Under the pieces are notes generated by a model. That model was not told the DNA's origin. It did not search any database and saw only the letters and a list, made by a program, of their open reading frames with translations. From a virus, in IMG/VR virus record IMGVR_UViG_3300048834_000455, positions 25,906 through 89,905 of that record: DNA of 64,000 bases, one strand, 5' to 3'. Position numbers and translations under genes: made by a program. Below, piece after piece: positions 24,416-33,201 of this stretch. Each line of letters starts with the position of its first letter. Position 1 is the first letter of the stretch.

Positions 24416-24663
24416 GCGCCGACCCGTCGACACCAAACGCCCCTCACGCTGCACAGGATGGCCCAGGAGGCACACTTGGGTCCTGGGCGGCACTTGGCGA
24501 AGGCGAGACTGCAAGTTGGCCTCAGGAGGCGTCTGAGAGCGTTTCTGGCGTGCGGCTGTTTGACGCGGACTTGAAGACGCTGCGGGTGTACTCGGCCGAG
24601 CAGGTGGATCGGCTCGTGGCGGGTTTGTCGGAGAGAATACGTTTACTGGAGGTAGAGAGATGA
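24412..24663 (+). CDS. Hypothetical protein, 83 aa
   Basis: Low-complexity N-terminal half, then RLFDADLKTLRVYSAEQVDR and a terminal coiled-coil helix LVAGLSERIRLLEVER. No family. Confidence 0.5.
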   Translation: MSADPSTPNAPHAAQDGPGGTLGSWAALGEGETASWPQEASESVSGVRLFDADLKTLRVYSAEQVDRLVAGLSERIRLLEVER

Positions 24664-25115
24664 GCGAAGTTTTGGACCTGGGGAAACCGCGAGACGAGTA
24701 CCTCTCCGGGAGGAAGGCGAAGCGTCTTTGTGACCTTCTCGTCGCCACTGGCTATGACCCCTCGATAGTTCGCGACACGGCGTGGATTCACCGCATCAGC
24801 AAGCGAGTTGTTCTCGGCTATTCCGTAGAGATCGAAGGGTTTCGCGAGCGCGATCTGGACCTCGCGGTGGCCTTCCCGGAAGATGCCGAGCTTCCCGTGA
24901 CCGTGAAGGCTGACCGTTTCCCACTCGCCTCCTTCCAAGCTGTTCTCGCCATGATATCCAAGGCTGAAACCGAGGCTGACTCTCGACTAGAAGAGGCGGT
25001 CAGGGTCGGAGTGGTGCGTCCTGATGGCTCAAGGCGCAAGGTTGGTGAGCCATGGGAGAAGCCAGACCCCTTCCGTGGCGTGGGCATCAAGACTCTTGGG
25101 GGCATGCAGTCATGA
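24660..25115 (+). CDS. Hypothetical protein, 151 aa
   Basis: Alpha/beta composition: YLSGRKAKRLCDLLVATGYD, RVVLGYSVEIEGFRERDLDL, FPLASFQAVLAMISKAETEA. ATGA coupled with GGAGG upstream. No motif recognised. Confidence 0.55.
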   Translation: MSEVLDLGKPRDEYLSGRKAKRLCDLLVATGYDPSIVRDTAWIHRISKRVVLGYSVEIEGFRERDLDLAVAFPEDAELPVTVKADRFPLASFQAVLAMISKAETEADSRLEEAVRVGVVRPDGSRRKVGEPWEKPDPFRGVGIKTLGGMQS

Positions 25116-25417
25116 CCGGCGCGGAGATCCTGGCCCTCCCAATAGGGGTCAACGACTGCGACGCCAAGACCATCGGCGAGTATCTCGGCAAGCTGCTGTC
25201 CACACTGTGGGAAGAGGCCGAGGGGTTTAGCGGAAAGCGGCCTTTCGGCAACAGCGGGTGGCAGGGGCCTGTTGAGGTGGCGCTCGTTCGTGGCGGTGTT
25301 GTGCGTGGCAATATCATCGAGGAGACCTACGGATGCTGGCTCGATGATTACGACGAGCCTGGCGCAGAAGCGGCTGTGCAGTTGGCGATACGGGCGATGT
25401 GGGAGGGCGTGAGATGA
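25112..25417 (+). CDS. Hypothetical protein, 101 aa
   Basis: MTGAEILALPIGVNDCDAKT then IGEYLGKLLSTLWEEAEGFS and NSGWQGPVEVALVRGGVVRG. The pattern (helix, then W-x-x-x-V-E-x-A-L-V-x-G) looks like a compact fold known from phage unknowns; not named. Confidence 0.55.
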   Translation: MTGAEILALPIGVNDCDAKTIGEYLGKLLSTLWEEAEGFSGKRPFGNSGWQGPVEVALVRGGVVRGNIIEETYGCWLDDYDEPGAEAAVQLAIRAMWEGVR

Positions 25418-25854
25418 GTGACCGACTAGCTCCCCTGGTGGAGGAACGCCGCATCGTGCTGGTAGTGGACCCGGACCGGCTCGACCGGACACTCTTGGTG
25501 AACATGGCCCAGGTTTGCGCGGACGTGTGGATTGACGGGGCAGGCATGGTTCATGCGTTGAGCGGCACCGTGGTCGCGATGGAGGAGGGGCCTGGCCCTG
25601 ACGCTACCGGCAACTGGTCTCTCGATGTCGCGGGCGAGGATAGTTGCCCGGCCTGCAGTCACAACTTCGAAGCGGCGGCTATCAACCTTGCCAAGGCCCT
25701 GCGACTCCAAAAAGGCCTGGAGGCTATCCTCGACCACGTGGGGCGAACGGCTCCGAGAGGTGGCGGGGCTTCGTGTGACACCTCGCAGGCGCTAGCGACC
25801 GAGGCCACGGTTCGGCGGTTAGCCAAGAAGGCGCTGAAGGCGGAGCCGAGATGA
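25414..25854 (+). CDS. Hypothetical protein, 146 aa
   Basis: N-terminal strands RRIVLVVDPDRLDRTLLVNM; one C-x2-C (SCPACSHNF); helical C-terminus. ATGA overlap at both ends. Function unknown. Confidence 0.55.
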   Translation: MSDRLAPLVEERRIVLVVDPDRLDRTLLVNMAQVCADVWIDGAGMVHALSGTVVAMEEGPGPDATGNWSLDVAGEDSCPACSHNFEAAAINLAKALRLQKGLEAILDHVGRTAPRGGGASCDTSQALATEATVRRLAKKALKAEPR

Positions 25855-26027
25855 CCGACACCGAGGCCCTGAATCTGGTGCTGACCATGGCCACCCTTTG
25901 GCAAGATGGCAAGGTGGATCGCGCGCGGATGTTCGCCCCGGGATTCGCCGACGACGGACTTGACGAGACTGCCGAGGCGTTGCGGATTGCTCGGCACGTG
26001 GTGGCCGGGATGGAGGCAGGACGATGA
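25851..26027 (+). CDS. Small helical protein, 58 aa
   Basis: Exactly fills the space between its neighbours with ATGA overlaps. MTDTEALNLVLTMATLWQDG and TAEALRIARHVVAGMEAGR suggest two helices. Unknown function. Confidence 0.5.
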   Translation: MTDTEALNLVLTMATLWQDGKVDRARMFAPGFADDGLDETAEALRIARHVVAGMEAGR

Positions 26028-26869
26028 GCCTGGACCTTGACGCCATCGAAGCGCGTTTCTCGGTGGCAACGAGAGCGCCGTGGAGCGTCGTCGGTGCTGA
26101 GCTTCTGCGGTTCGCACAGGCCGACGTTCCGCTACTGACCACCGAGGTTCGCCGCCTTCGCGAGGAGGTCAGCCTGCAGTGCTGCTATGCCATCCCGCCA
26201 CACCTCGAGGGGATGACCGCTGAGCAACTGGCCCACCGCCTGGAGATGATGCGAGCGAGGGTGGAGACACTGGCCGTCACCTTCCCGGGGGTCGAGGAGA
26301 TGCCGAGGATGCTGGAGCACCTGGCCGAGCCTGCGTTCGGAATTATCGACACGGCTGTGCGTCTCGAGTGGGCCCAGGAGTGGCTCGAGAACGCAAGGGC
26401 GCGAGGGAGCGCTGAGCGTGGCGCCAGGGTTGATGCTGAGGAGGCAAGGGCGGAAGCAGAGGCCGCGCTGGTCAGTCCCCCGACTAGACGCTGCCTAGAT
26501 ACCCTCACCCTCACTGACCGCAAAGGCGAGGGGTTGGCGGTCATGTTCCAGACGTGCTGCAACGGCGAGATGGGGTCGACGGCAGAGATGCAGCTCGAAG
26601 GCCGCAATCTCGAGGACCTGTTCCTCTTCGTTGCTCCGATGGTGTTGCCGTGGCCGTCGGGCTTCAGCAACGACCGCCCGAGGATTCGCGGGTGGGTAGG
26701 TCGCGGAGAGGACTGTGGCCATCTCGTCTACACGAGGTTCAGCAAGCCGCGCACCATTCGCTGGGGCCCCGACTTTGAGTCGCACGAGATGAGCGTGCAG
26801 GAGGCGAAAGAGCTGGCTGGATGCCTGCTCGCGGCCATCTTTGAGGCGGAGAGGGGGACGTGGCCATGA
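26024..26869 (+). CDS. Hypothetical protein with coiled coil, 281 aa
   Basis: Starts LDLDAIEARFSVATRAPWSV, which resembles the common phage opening of ead/Ea22-like proteins. Then comes a long helix (residues 85-160, ending ARVDAEEARAEAEAALV) and a beta-rich C-terminal domain (TLTDRKGEGLAVMFQTCCNG; LFLFVAPMVLPWPSG). Ea22 resemblance is weak and limited to the N-terminus. Confidence 0.55.
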   Translation: MSLDLDAIEARFSVATRAPWSVVGAELLRFAQADVPLLTTEVRRLREEVSLQCCYAIPPHLEGMTAEQLAHRLEMMRARVETLAVTFPGVEEMPRMLEHLAEPAFGIIDTAVRLEWAQEWLENARARGSAERGARVDAEEARAEAEAALVSPPTRRCLDTLTLTDRKGEGLAVMFQTCCNGEMGSTAEMQLEGRNLEDLFLFVAPMVLPWPSGFSNDRPRIRGWVGRGEDCGHLVYTRFSKPRTIRWGPDFESHEMSVQEAKELAGCLLAAIFEAERGTWP

Positions 26870-27312
26870 GCATAGAGCAAGAGCCGCCGTTGAAGCGACA
26901 TCTCGAGATTGCCCTGGACTGCATCAACGCCTGCCTCGACGAGGGTGGGTTTCGGTACGATTCGCTGAGCCAGGAGACCCGCGACGCCCTCGCCTTCTTT
27001 GAGTCTCTGACATCCGTCCAGCTAAGGCAGGTCTCCCGCGATGGACGCCCTTACTGGATTGCTCGCGATGTGCAGCCGGTACACGTCTCGGACTCGCTGC
27101 ACGTGGGGTTCTTCGTGCCAGAGAGTCAGGAGTCTCCGTTCTGGCGTCCGGGCGGGGCAACCGCTATCGGTCTGGCGCTCATCGCTGCTGACGCTGACGC
27201 TCTCGCGAAGAAGGCCCGCGAGGATGCCGAGTATGAGCGCACCGGTCCGATGGCCTGGGAAGACGATGCGCGCGCCATCGACTGGCGGAAGCGGAACGGG
27301 GTGCAGTCTTGA
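26866..27312 (+). CDS. Hypothetical protein, 148 aa
   Basis: Helical start (LKRHLEIALDCINACLDEGG), central strands (QLRQVSRDGRPYWIARDVQP), acidic C-terminus. Overlaps the nuclease gene by 4 nt. No family recognised. Confidence 0.55.
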   Translation: MSIEQEPPLKRHLEIALDCINACLDEGGFRYDSLSQETRDALAFFESLTSVQLRQVSRDGRPYWIARDVQPVHVSDSLHVGFFVPESQESPFWRPGGATAIGLALIAADADALAKKAREDAEYERTGPMAWEDDARAIDWRKRNGVQS

Positions 27313-27662
27313 GCCAGGCCGTCATCGCTGCGCTTTCCGCCGTGCGCTTCCGCTGGACGGGCGAGAAAGACCTCCAGGACGGTATCGAGAGTGTGTTGGT
27401 GGGCGCGGGACTGGAGTTTCGGCGCGAGCACCGGTTGAGCGGCGCCGACGTGATCGACTTCCTCGTGGGGTCTACCGGCGTGGAGGTGAAGATCAAGGGC
27501 CAGGCGGCTGCCGTGCTGGCCCAACTCACCCGGTACGCCGAGCATGAGAGCGTCACTGAGCTGGTGCTGGTCACCGGTCGGCTGCAACTGACGAGGATGC
27601 CGGGGATGCTGAACGGGAAGCCGCTGCGGGTCATTCCGCTGACGGGAAGTTTGCTCGGGTGA
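27309..27662 (+). CDS. PD-(D/E)XK-fold nuclease-like protein
   Basis: 117 residues from TTG. Helix EKDLQDGIESVLVGAGLEF, then G-A-D-V-I-D-F-L-V and V-E-V-K-I-K-G: Asp followed after about 11 residues by E-x-K is the catalytic core of restriction-endonuclease-like (VRR-NUC/Holliday-junction type) folds. A later L-T-R-Y helix follows. It overlaps the SNF2 helicase gene by 4 nt, suggesting that the two act on the same DNA substrate. Confidence 0.7.
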   Translation: MSQAVIAALSAVRFRWTGEKDLQDGIESVLVGAGLEFRREHRLSGADVIDFLVGSTGVEVKIKGQAAAVLAQLTRYAEHESVTELVLVTGRLQLTRMPGMLNGKPLRVIPLTGSLLG

Positions 27663-29536
27663 AGAACGGGACGGTGACATGGCTTGCGTCAGGACCGACC
27701 TCGCCCCGCCCTCATTGGCTTGTGCAGTGTAAGCCGCACGTGATGATCCGTCTCAAGCGTAACTTCGAGCGTGTGGACAAGAGCCAGCACGGCGCGGTGC
27801 TTATCGTCGACACGCCCGAGAGTAGCCGAGACCTGCTCTGGTTCATGCAGCGATTCCCGATGGAGATCGGAAACTCCGACCGCGCTGCGTTGACGGCGAG
27901 AGCTGAAGTTCACTTGAAGCGCGAAGAGATGACCGAGAGCATCCTTTCGGGAGAGTATGTTCCGCCGAGCGACACCAAGATGGCGCTGCCCGCGAGGCCA
28001 TACCAGCAGGTGGCCGCTGACCTCGTTTGTGCAACGGGTCAACTCTTGCTCGCTGACGATCTTGGGCTTGGAAAGACGATCACGGCAATCACGGCCATCG
28101 CGAAGGTTGGCAAGTTCCCGGCCCTGGTGGTCACGATGACGCATCTACCCACGCAATGGCAGCGTGAGCTGAACCGCTTCTGTCCTGGGCTGAAGACGCA
28201 CGTGCTCGAGAAAGGCACGCCTTACGACCTGGCCAACGAACGGCGTGGTCGGCGCAAGAAGTCCGATGTGCAGGCAGTCGGGATGCCTGACGTGATTATC
28301 ACGAACTACCACAAGCTGTCGGGCTGGGCGGAAACGCTCGTAGAGCTCGGAGTGCAGACGGTGGTCTTTGACGAGGTGCAAGAGCTTCGCCGCGGTGAGA
28401 CGCAAGCCGGTACCAAGACGCTTAAGTACGCCGCTGCCGAGTACGTTTCGCACCGGGCCGCCGTCAGGATGGGTTTATCCCATACTCCAATTTACAACTA
28501 TGGCGGCGAGATGTACCACGTGATGTCCGCGCTGGCGCCTGATTCGCTGGGCACGCAGGGTGAGTTTCATCGAGAGTGGTGTGTCTCGGATAACGGGAAG
28601 TGGCGCCTGGAAGATCCCGTGGCTTTCGGGGAGTACATGCGAGACTCGGGATTGATGCTGAGGCGAACCCGCGCTGATGTGGGACGAGAGGTGCCGGCGC
28701 TATCCATCTTCCCTCACCAGGTGGAGACCGACAAGAAGAAGTTCACGGGTGCCGACCTGGCCGCGCTGGCGAGAACCATCATGTCAAGCGAGCAACTTGA
28801 GAAGGGCGCCAAGTTTCGTGCGGCAAGTGAGCTAGATTATAAGCTGCGCCGCGAGACTGGGATGGCGAAAGCCGAGTATGTCTCCACGTTTGTGCGCGGT
28901 CTCGTGGAGAACGGGGAGGCCGTGGTTCTGTTCGGGTGGCACCGTGACTGCTACACCGTATGGCGCCAGGCTCTTTCGGACCTTGACCCCGCCTTCTACA
29001 CCGGCAAGGAGACTGCGGCCCAGAAGGAGGCGGAAATCAACCGCTTCAAGGAGGGCAAGACCAAGGTGGCCATCATCTCGCTTCGTGCTGGAGCTGGACT
29101 CGACGGCCTTCAACACGTTTGTCGCACCGTGGTGTTTGGCGAGATCGACTGGAGCCCGGGAATCCATGAGCAATGCGTGGGCAGGGTGCACCGTGACGGC
29201 CAGACCGACCCCGTTTGTGCATACTTTCTCCTCGCGGACTGGGGCAGCGACCCGATCATAGCTGACGCCCTCGGCGTGAAGCGCGGACAGATAGCAGGCC
29301 TGCGCGACCCCAACGCACCCTTAGTGGAGGCTGGTGTCGACCCGCACCACATGCGCAAGCTGGCAGAGAGCTTCCTGCGCCAACGGGGCGAGCTACCGCC
29401 AGAGGCCGAGTCGTCTACCGAGTCGGAACCCTCAACCCCACTTGCCGAAGCTCCGCCGGTTGTCACCGTCGAGGACTCCCGCGAAGGCGCTTTCCAGCTT
29501 GGCCTATTCGAAGAGCAGGAGTCAAGCGCTGCATGA
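27659..29536 (+). CDS. SNF2-family DNA helicase/translocase
   Basis: 625 residues. Motif I DLGLGKT (134-140) in LLLADDLGLGKTITAI, motif II DEVQ (238-241), motif III region GLSHTPIYN (272-280, with His where SAT is usual), and motif VI QCVGRVHRDGQT. A SNF2-like ATPase coupled to the upstream nuclease. The C-terminal 50 residues are disordered and end in FQLGLFEE, which matches a sliding-clamp-binding peptide (QLxLF, residues 613-617). Probably a translocase in repair or restriction of foreign DNA. Confidence 0.88.
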   Translation: MKNGTVTWLASGPTSPRPHWLVQCKPHVMIRLKRNFERVDKSQHGAVLIVDTPESSRDLLWFMQRFPMEIGNSDRAALTARAEVHLKREEMTESILSGEYVPPSDTKMALPARPYQQVAADLVCATGQLLLADDLGLGKTITAITAIAKVGKFPALVVTMTHLPTQWQRELNRFCPGLKTHVLEKGTPYDLANERRGRRKKSDVQAVGMPDVIITNYHKLSGWAETLVELGVQTVVFDEVQELRRGETQAGTKTLKYAAAEYVSHRAAVRMGLSHTPIYNYGGEMYHVMSALAPDSLGTQGEFHREWCVSDNGKWRLEDPVAFGEYMRDSGLMLRRTRADVGREVPALSIFPHQVETDKKKFTGADLAALARTIMSSEQLEKGAKFRAASELDYKLRRETGMAKAEYVSTFVRGLVENGEAVVLFGWHRDCYTVWRQALSDLDPAFYTGKETAAQKEAEINRFKEGKTKVAIISLRAGAGLDGLQHVCRTVVFGEIDWSPGIHEQCVGRVHRDGQTDPVCAYFLLADWGSDPIIADALGVKRGQIAGLRDPNAPLVEAGVDPHHMRKLAESFLRQRGELPPEAESSTESEPSTPLAEAPPVVTVEDSREGAFQLGLFEEQESSAA

Positions 29537-29740
29537 ACTTCGTCCTCATCATCAACACCATCTGGGAGCGTGGCCGGCAGACCATCTGGACCGACGGTGG
29601 CGAGGACCTGCGACGACGTCCACCAGAGGTGGCCTACAACGAGCGCGACTGACGCCGCAAGGATGCTCGAAGTCGCCGCTTTCATCGAAGCCCAGCAGAA
29701 GCTTCCGCTACCGACCCACGACATCAAGGAGCCGACATGA
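29533..29740 (+). CDS. Small protein split over two frames (candidate +1 frameshift)
   Basis: ATG 29533 opens MNFVLIINTIWERGRQTIWT ... PPEVAYNERD and meets TGA at 29650-29652 followed by C. Reading +1 there continues coherently as DAARMLEVAAFIEAQQKLPL and THDIKEPT to the stop at 29740, which overlaps the next start as ATGA. A separate ATG at 29663 lies in that second frame. So this is a programmed +1 frameshift at GAC-TGA-C, a frameshift mutation or sequencing error, or two tiny genes. Confidence 0.5.
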
Positions 29741-29991
29741 CCGAAGAAAAGCAGATCGCGGAGTGGAACCGCAAGAACGCCGAGGATAGCCCTGACCGCC
29801 TGACCCACAAGAGGAAGCTGGCGGAGTTGGGCGAGCATTGCAACGCCATCGTGGCGCTCGTCGACGACTACTTTCAGCCGCCGAACCTGATGGCCTGGCG
29901 TGGCGATGGGGACTGGGAGGTCTTCATCCGGCGCAAGGGCAGCAGTGTCGAGTTTGGGCCGAGCGAGTGGGAAGCGGAGGAGACGTTATGA
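29737..29991 (+). CDS. Hypothetical protein, 84 aa
   Basis: Charged helix MTEEKQIAEWNRKNAEDSPD onward, then WRGDGDWEVFIRRKGSSVEF. ATGA coupled. No family. Confidence 0.55.
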   Translation: MTEEKQIAEWNRKNAEDSPDRLTHKRKLAELGEHCNAIVALVDDYFQPPNLMAWRGDGDWEVFIRRKGSSVEFGPSEWEAEETL

Positions 29992-30773
29992 GCATCTGTG
30001 GGATTTGCGCGTGCGAGAGGTGCATCTGTGCTGAAGCGGGCATAGGCTTACCTTCAGCACAGTTTGTCGCAGACATGGCCACTCGCTCGGCCCAGTTTGC
30101 CGAATCGGTCGCGCGGCACTGCGCGAAGGAGCCCGCTCCTCCCGTAGAGGTCGCCGTCGATGGAAAGATGGCTGTCAACCTCCGCTTCAGGGTAAACGGC
30201 TGCGACGTGCCTGCCGAGCAGTTCGCCGAGGCTGTTGCGAGGACGAAGGGCGAGGGCAGCTTCCGCCACGAGATCCTCGTCGCTGACGACCTGCACGAGC
30301 CGACGACTCCCGAGGATGAGGCGAAGGCGCGGGAGTGGTACCAGACGATAATCCCTCGCGCTGGTGGTGGAACCGCGCACCATGAATACGACGTGGCCGC
30401 GTACATCGTGGGGGACATGGTCGCGGAGGAGCGAGAGGCGTCGCCCGCCCATCTCGGATCGGGAGAGTGGATCTGCGGCATCTTTGAGGATGGACCCGAG
30501 GGCAATAACCCGTGGGCGCGCTATGCAATGCAACTCCTGCAGGCGCTCAGGAACGCCAAGGCCGCAGACGCCAGCTTCTACAAGTGCCCGGGTGAGCGGG
30601 AGAGCACGGTGTGGGGGCACATCGAGAGAGCGCTGGCCCTGCCGATGCCGGGGGCCGACGATGCCGCCATGGTGCTCGACATCGGCTGCGAGTGCAACAA
30701 GGCTGGCCGGCCGCACAAGACGGGATGCCCGATGCCAGTCGACGAGATTGAGGAGACGAAGGGCCGTGGTTAG
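29988..30773 (+). CDS. Cys-rich-terminus hypothetical protein, 261 aa
   Basis: N-terminus C-G-I-C-A-C-E-R-C-I-C is a dense five-Cys cluster, and the C-terminus has DIGCECNKAGRPHKTGCPMP, so it probably binds metal at both ends. The middle is alpha/beta (MAVNLRFRVNGCDVPAEQFA). Not recognised. Confidence 0.55.
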   Translation: MSICGICACERCICAEAGIGLPSAQFVADMATRSAQFAESVARHCAKEPAPPVEVAVDGKMAVNLRFRVNGCDVPAEQFAEAVARTKGEGSFRHEILVADDLHEPTTPEDEAKAREWYQTIIPRAGGGTAHHEYDVAAYIVGDMVAEEREASPAHLGSGEWICGIFEDGPEGNNPWARYAMQLLQALRNAKAADASFYKCPGERESTVWGHIERALALPMPGADDAAMVLDIGCECNKAGRPHKTGCPMPVDEIEETKGRG

Positions 30774-31158
30774 CGTGATGACCGAGAGCCAGTTCCAGGC
30801 ACGTGCTGGCGTGGCGGTGATGGCGAAGCACCGAGGACGCTATGACCTCCTGTGGGCCAACGAGAAGGTGTTCTACAAGGGGAATGATAGCTACACCTAC
30901 CAGTACCACGGTGAGCTTGTGCCCGACCAGGTCCCGCCGAGCTTCAACGACCGCGCTCTGGCCTTCTCGCTGTGGGTGCGGCACCGCGTGTGCCCGTGGA
31001 TTGACCGCGTGCTCTGGGCCATCGCTTTCCTGGGGTTCCTTGTGGGGTTCATGGCGGGCTTTGCGGAGGCTGGGTTCTCGTTGCCGGCGACACCGGGAGC
31101 GGCGGCCATCGGGTTCCTCACAGGGTGGGGCATCGCGTTTCGCACGAGGTTGCCGTGA
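30766..31158 (+). CDS. Membrane protein, 130 aa
   Basis: Starts at GTG 30766 overlapping the upstream stop; ATG 30778 is an alternative. The N-terminal 75 residues are soluble (YDLLWANEKVFYKGNDSYTY). Then two hydrophobic segments follow: WIDRVLWAIAFLGFLVGFMA and PGAAAIGFLTGWGIAF. Function unknown. Confidence 0.55.
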   Translation: MVSVMTESQFQARAGVAVMAKHRGRYDLLWANEKVFYKGNDSYTYQYHGELVPDQVPPSFNDRALAFSLWVRHRVCPWIDRVLWAIAFLGFLVGFMAGFAEAGFSLPATPGAAAIGFLTGWGIAFRTRLP

Positions 31159-31655
31159 TCGCCACCTGCGACCGCTTCCGTCGCCCGAAGCGCTGCTATA
31201 CCACGGAGATAGAGGCCAAGATTGCCATCGACGTGATGCGATCGCGCGGGACCGGCAAGGTCGGCGTTCCCTTCGCACGTGAGCGCCTGCAAAGCCTGGC
31301 CCCTTTCCAGTGCGAGGTCTGCGGCAGTTGGCACGTGGGCAGTCAGCGAGGCCTAGCGCCAAAGCTCCTTGCGTCTTCCCAGAAGCAGGCGGCGCTGGAT
31401 GCCCTCGCCTCGGCGCCCGAGGAGATGCACACCTCTGCAGCGGCCGCGTTCTGCTTCGTCGGCGTGCGGCGGGTGCTCAACGCCGTCGGGCAGCATCTCT
31501 GGCCGAAGCTCGTGGACAACGGCGGGCCCGACTACCTCTTCTCGCGGGACCAGCTTCGCGCGTGGGTTGTTGCGGGATGGCCACGGTCGTCACCGAGGGT
31601 GAGAATGCGGGTGGTGCTCGACCGGCACTTTCCTCCGAAAGAGAAGCTCGCGTGA
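31155..31655 (+). CDS. Zinc-ribbon-like protein, 166 aa
   Basis: GTG start. Residues 8-65 follow the same plan as the 67-residue protein at 18851: basic Y-T-T-E segment, helix, then F-Q-C-x2-C-G-S-W-H-V-G-S. A helical C-terminal extension follows, with an RVRMRVVLDRHFP end. Its TGA stop lies within a copy of the GCGTGATGGGACC element. Confidence 0.55.
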   Translation: MIATCDRFRRPKRCYTTEIEAKIAIDVMRSRGTGKVGVPFARERLQSLAPFQCEVCGSWHVGSQRGLAPKLLASSQKQAALDALASAPEEMHTSAAAAFCFVGVRRVLNAVGQHLWPKLVDNGGPDYLFSRDQLRAWVVAGWPRSSPRVRMRVVLDRHFPPKEKLA

Positions 31656-31683
31656 TGGGACCTATCGGCGGGGCTTGGCGAAG
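31650..31683 (+). repeat. Repeated element copy 2 (GCGTGATGGGACC-N14-GGCGAAG)
   Basis: Block 31650-31662, 14-nt spacer, GGCGAAG 31677-31683. It begins inside the stop codon of the upstream gene and ends 29 nt before ATG 31713. A 23-codon frame runs through it (ATG 31655 to 31726), but its sequence simply translates the element, so I do not call it a gene. Confidence 0.6.
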
Positions 31684-31712
31684 AATGTGTGAGGATTTCG
31701 AGAGGAGACACC

Positions 31713-32276
31713 ATGATTCCAGATGAGATGCCGGCCGGGTTGGCCAGAGTGGTGCGCGGCTATGGCGCCGATTGGATGACATGGAGGCCGGGTGTAACCG
31801 ACCCCACCTGGACCGCCAGGACGCATGGTTACACCTTCTGGCTGCAGGAGACGAGAGCCCTGACTACATGGCGCGAGCCTGACGTGCTGGTCGCGATGCT
31901 AGATCACGGCTCGCGCCTTGTAGAGCGACTATTTCTCAACGTGGAGAGCTACAGCGAGACGCTCATCAAGTGGTTCAAGAAGGCCAGGATAGCCGAGCAA
32001 CAAGCCAACCGCGTCGACGAAGACGCTCTGGAGATTCTCTCGGCCGGTTGGTCCGGCAACGACCCAGAGAACAGGAGCAAGGTTTCCTTTCAGCACTGCC
32101 AAGCTGGAGAGTTGGCAATGATGGGCGTTTTCATTATGCGGCGGCAATGGCCCGGCGAACCCTGGCGCGAGGTTGACGACGGATGGCTAGACGCTGCGGG
32201 CATGGAGCGTCTAGAAACGTACTTGGCCGAGTGCAGGGCGAGGCGCGAGAAGGCAGCCGCCGAGGCCACCTCGTGA
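31713..32276 (+). CDS. Hypothetical protein, 187 aa
   Basis: First gene after element copy 2; ATG 31713 behind AGAGGAGA. Aromatic alpha/beta protein (YGADWMTWRPGVTDPTWTAR) with a helical C-terminus (GMERLETYLAECRARREKAA). No family. Confidence 0.6.
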   Translation: MIPDEMPAGLARVVRGYGADWMTWRPGVTDPTWTARTHGYTFWLQETRALTTWREPDVLVAMLDHGSRLVERLFLNVESYSETLIKWFKKARIAEQQANRVDEDALEILSAGWSGNDPENRSKVSFQHCQAGELAMMGVFIMRRQWPGEPWREVDDGWLDAAGMERLETYLAECRARREKAAAEATS

Positions 32277-32893
32277 CCGACACCGAGAAGCTCGTCGAGC
32301 GATGCCCCGGCATGCCCGTGCATGCCGCTCACGCTATCGTGATGCACGGTGGCCAGGACCTCGCGTGGCAATGGTTCGATGCTGGTAACGTCTGCCACGC
32401 CAAAGGCGAGCGGGACCTCCTCGTGCGCGTCGAGCTTGCAGGGCGGCCGGGGCAGGAGCATGGCTATCTGTTCCAGTTTGGCAGAGGTGACGACTGGAGC
32501 GCATATCGCCAGCACTGGTTCCAGTACGAGGCGGTTGGGCACGGCGATGTCAGGCCTGCGGTGGTCGAGCTGTTCGAGCAGATGCGCACGATGGACCCTC
32601 GCTTCCTCACGGGGCTGCCCGAGGATCTGCGGAAGATAGCCGAGCAGGCTCTCACGATGCACCGAGCCTGGGACACGGCATGGGCGGCCGGTGGAGTGAA
32701 CAGCCTCTTTCTCGTCTGGGGCGATAGCGACGACATACCACGGGCGCGAATCCACTGGACCAAGCGCCACTTCGTGCAGATGTCCTACAACGGACCAGAT
32801 GACGAGGTCTTTAGCCTGCAGACGAAGGACCTTCGCTACTCTGACGACTTCGCCAAGTTCGTGCAGTGCTTCCGGGTGGAGGCCACGGTATGA
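32273..32893 (+). CDS. Hypothetical protein, 206 aa
   Basis: GTG start in a GTGA overlap. Contains AHAIVMHGGQDLAWQWFDAG, DLLVRVELAGRPGQEHGYLF, and a helical centre. Soluble, well-folded composition; unrecognised. Confidence 0.55.
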   Translation: MTDTEKLVERCPGMPVHAAHAIVMHGGQDLAWQWFDAGNVCHAKGERDLLVRVELAGRPGQEHGYLFQFGRGDDWSAYRQHWFQYEAVGHGDVRPAVVELFEQMRTMDPRFLTGLPEDLRKIAEQALTMHRAWDTAWAAGGVNSLFLVWGDSDDIPRARIHWTKRHFVQMSYNGPDDEVFSLQTKDLRYSDDFAKFVQCFRVEATV

Positions 32894-33201
32894 GCGACAC
32901 GATCTTGGGCGACAAGCCCGCACCCAACAGCCTCTGCGACTATGGCAACGGGCCGAACGTGACGGAGAAATACATGCTCCGCCTAATCGCTGACGATGCC
33001 GACCTCGACAAGACGCTGGTTAGAGTTCGGTGGGAGCTTTTCTACGGCTGCCATGGCAGCACGACGACGGTGTTCAAGGGGTCCTACCCTAGCCCGGCCG
33101 AGGCGGCGCAAGCTGGAGCCGATGCTATCAAGCACCACCGAGAGGGCTTCGCCCACGCGAATGAGCTAGCGGTGTTGATGGCGAGGTACAACCGGATATG
33201 A
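32890..33201 (+). CDS. Hypothetical protein, 103 aa
   Basis: MSDTILGDKPAPNSLCDYGN then strands TLVRVRWELFYGCHGSTTTV and a final helix. ATGA coupled. No motif. Confidence 0.55.
   Translation: MSDTILGDKPAPNSLCDYGNGPNVTEKYMLRLIADDADLDKTLVRVRWELFYGCHGSTTTVFKGSYPSPAEAAQAGADAIKHHREGFAHANELAVLMARYNRI

Noticed and set aside
31655-31726. 23-codon ORF through element copy 2
   Set aside because: It merely translates the repeated DNA element; other copies are not preserved in the same reading frame.
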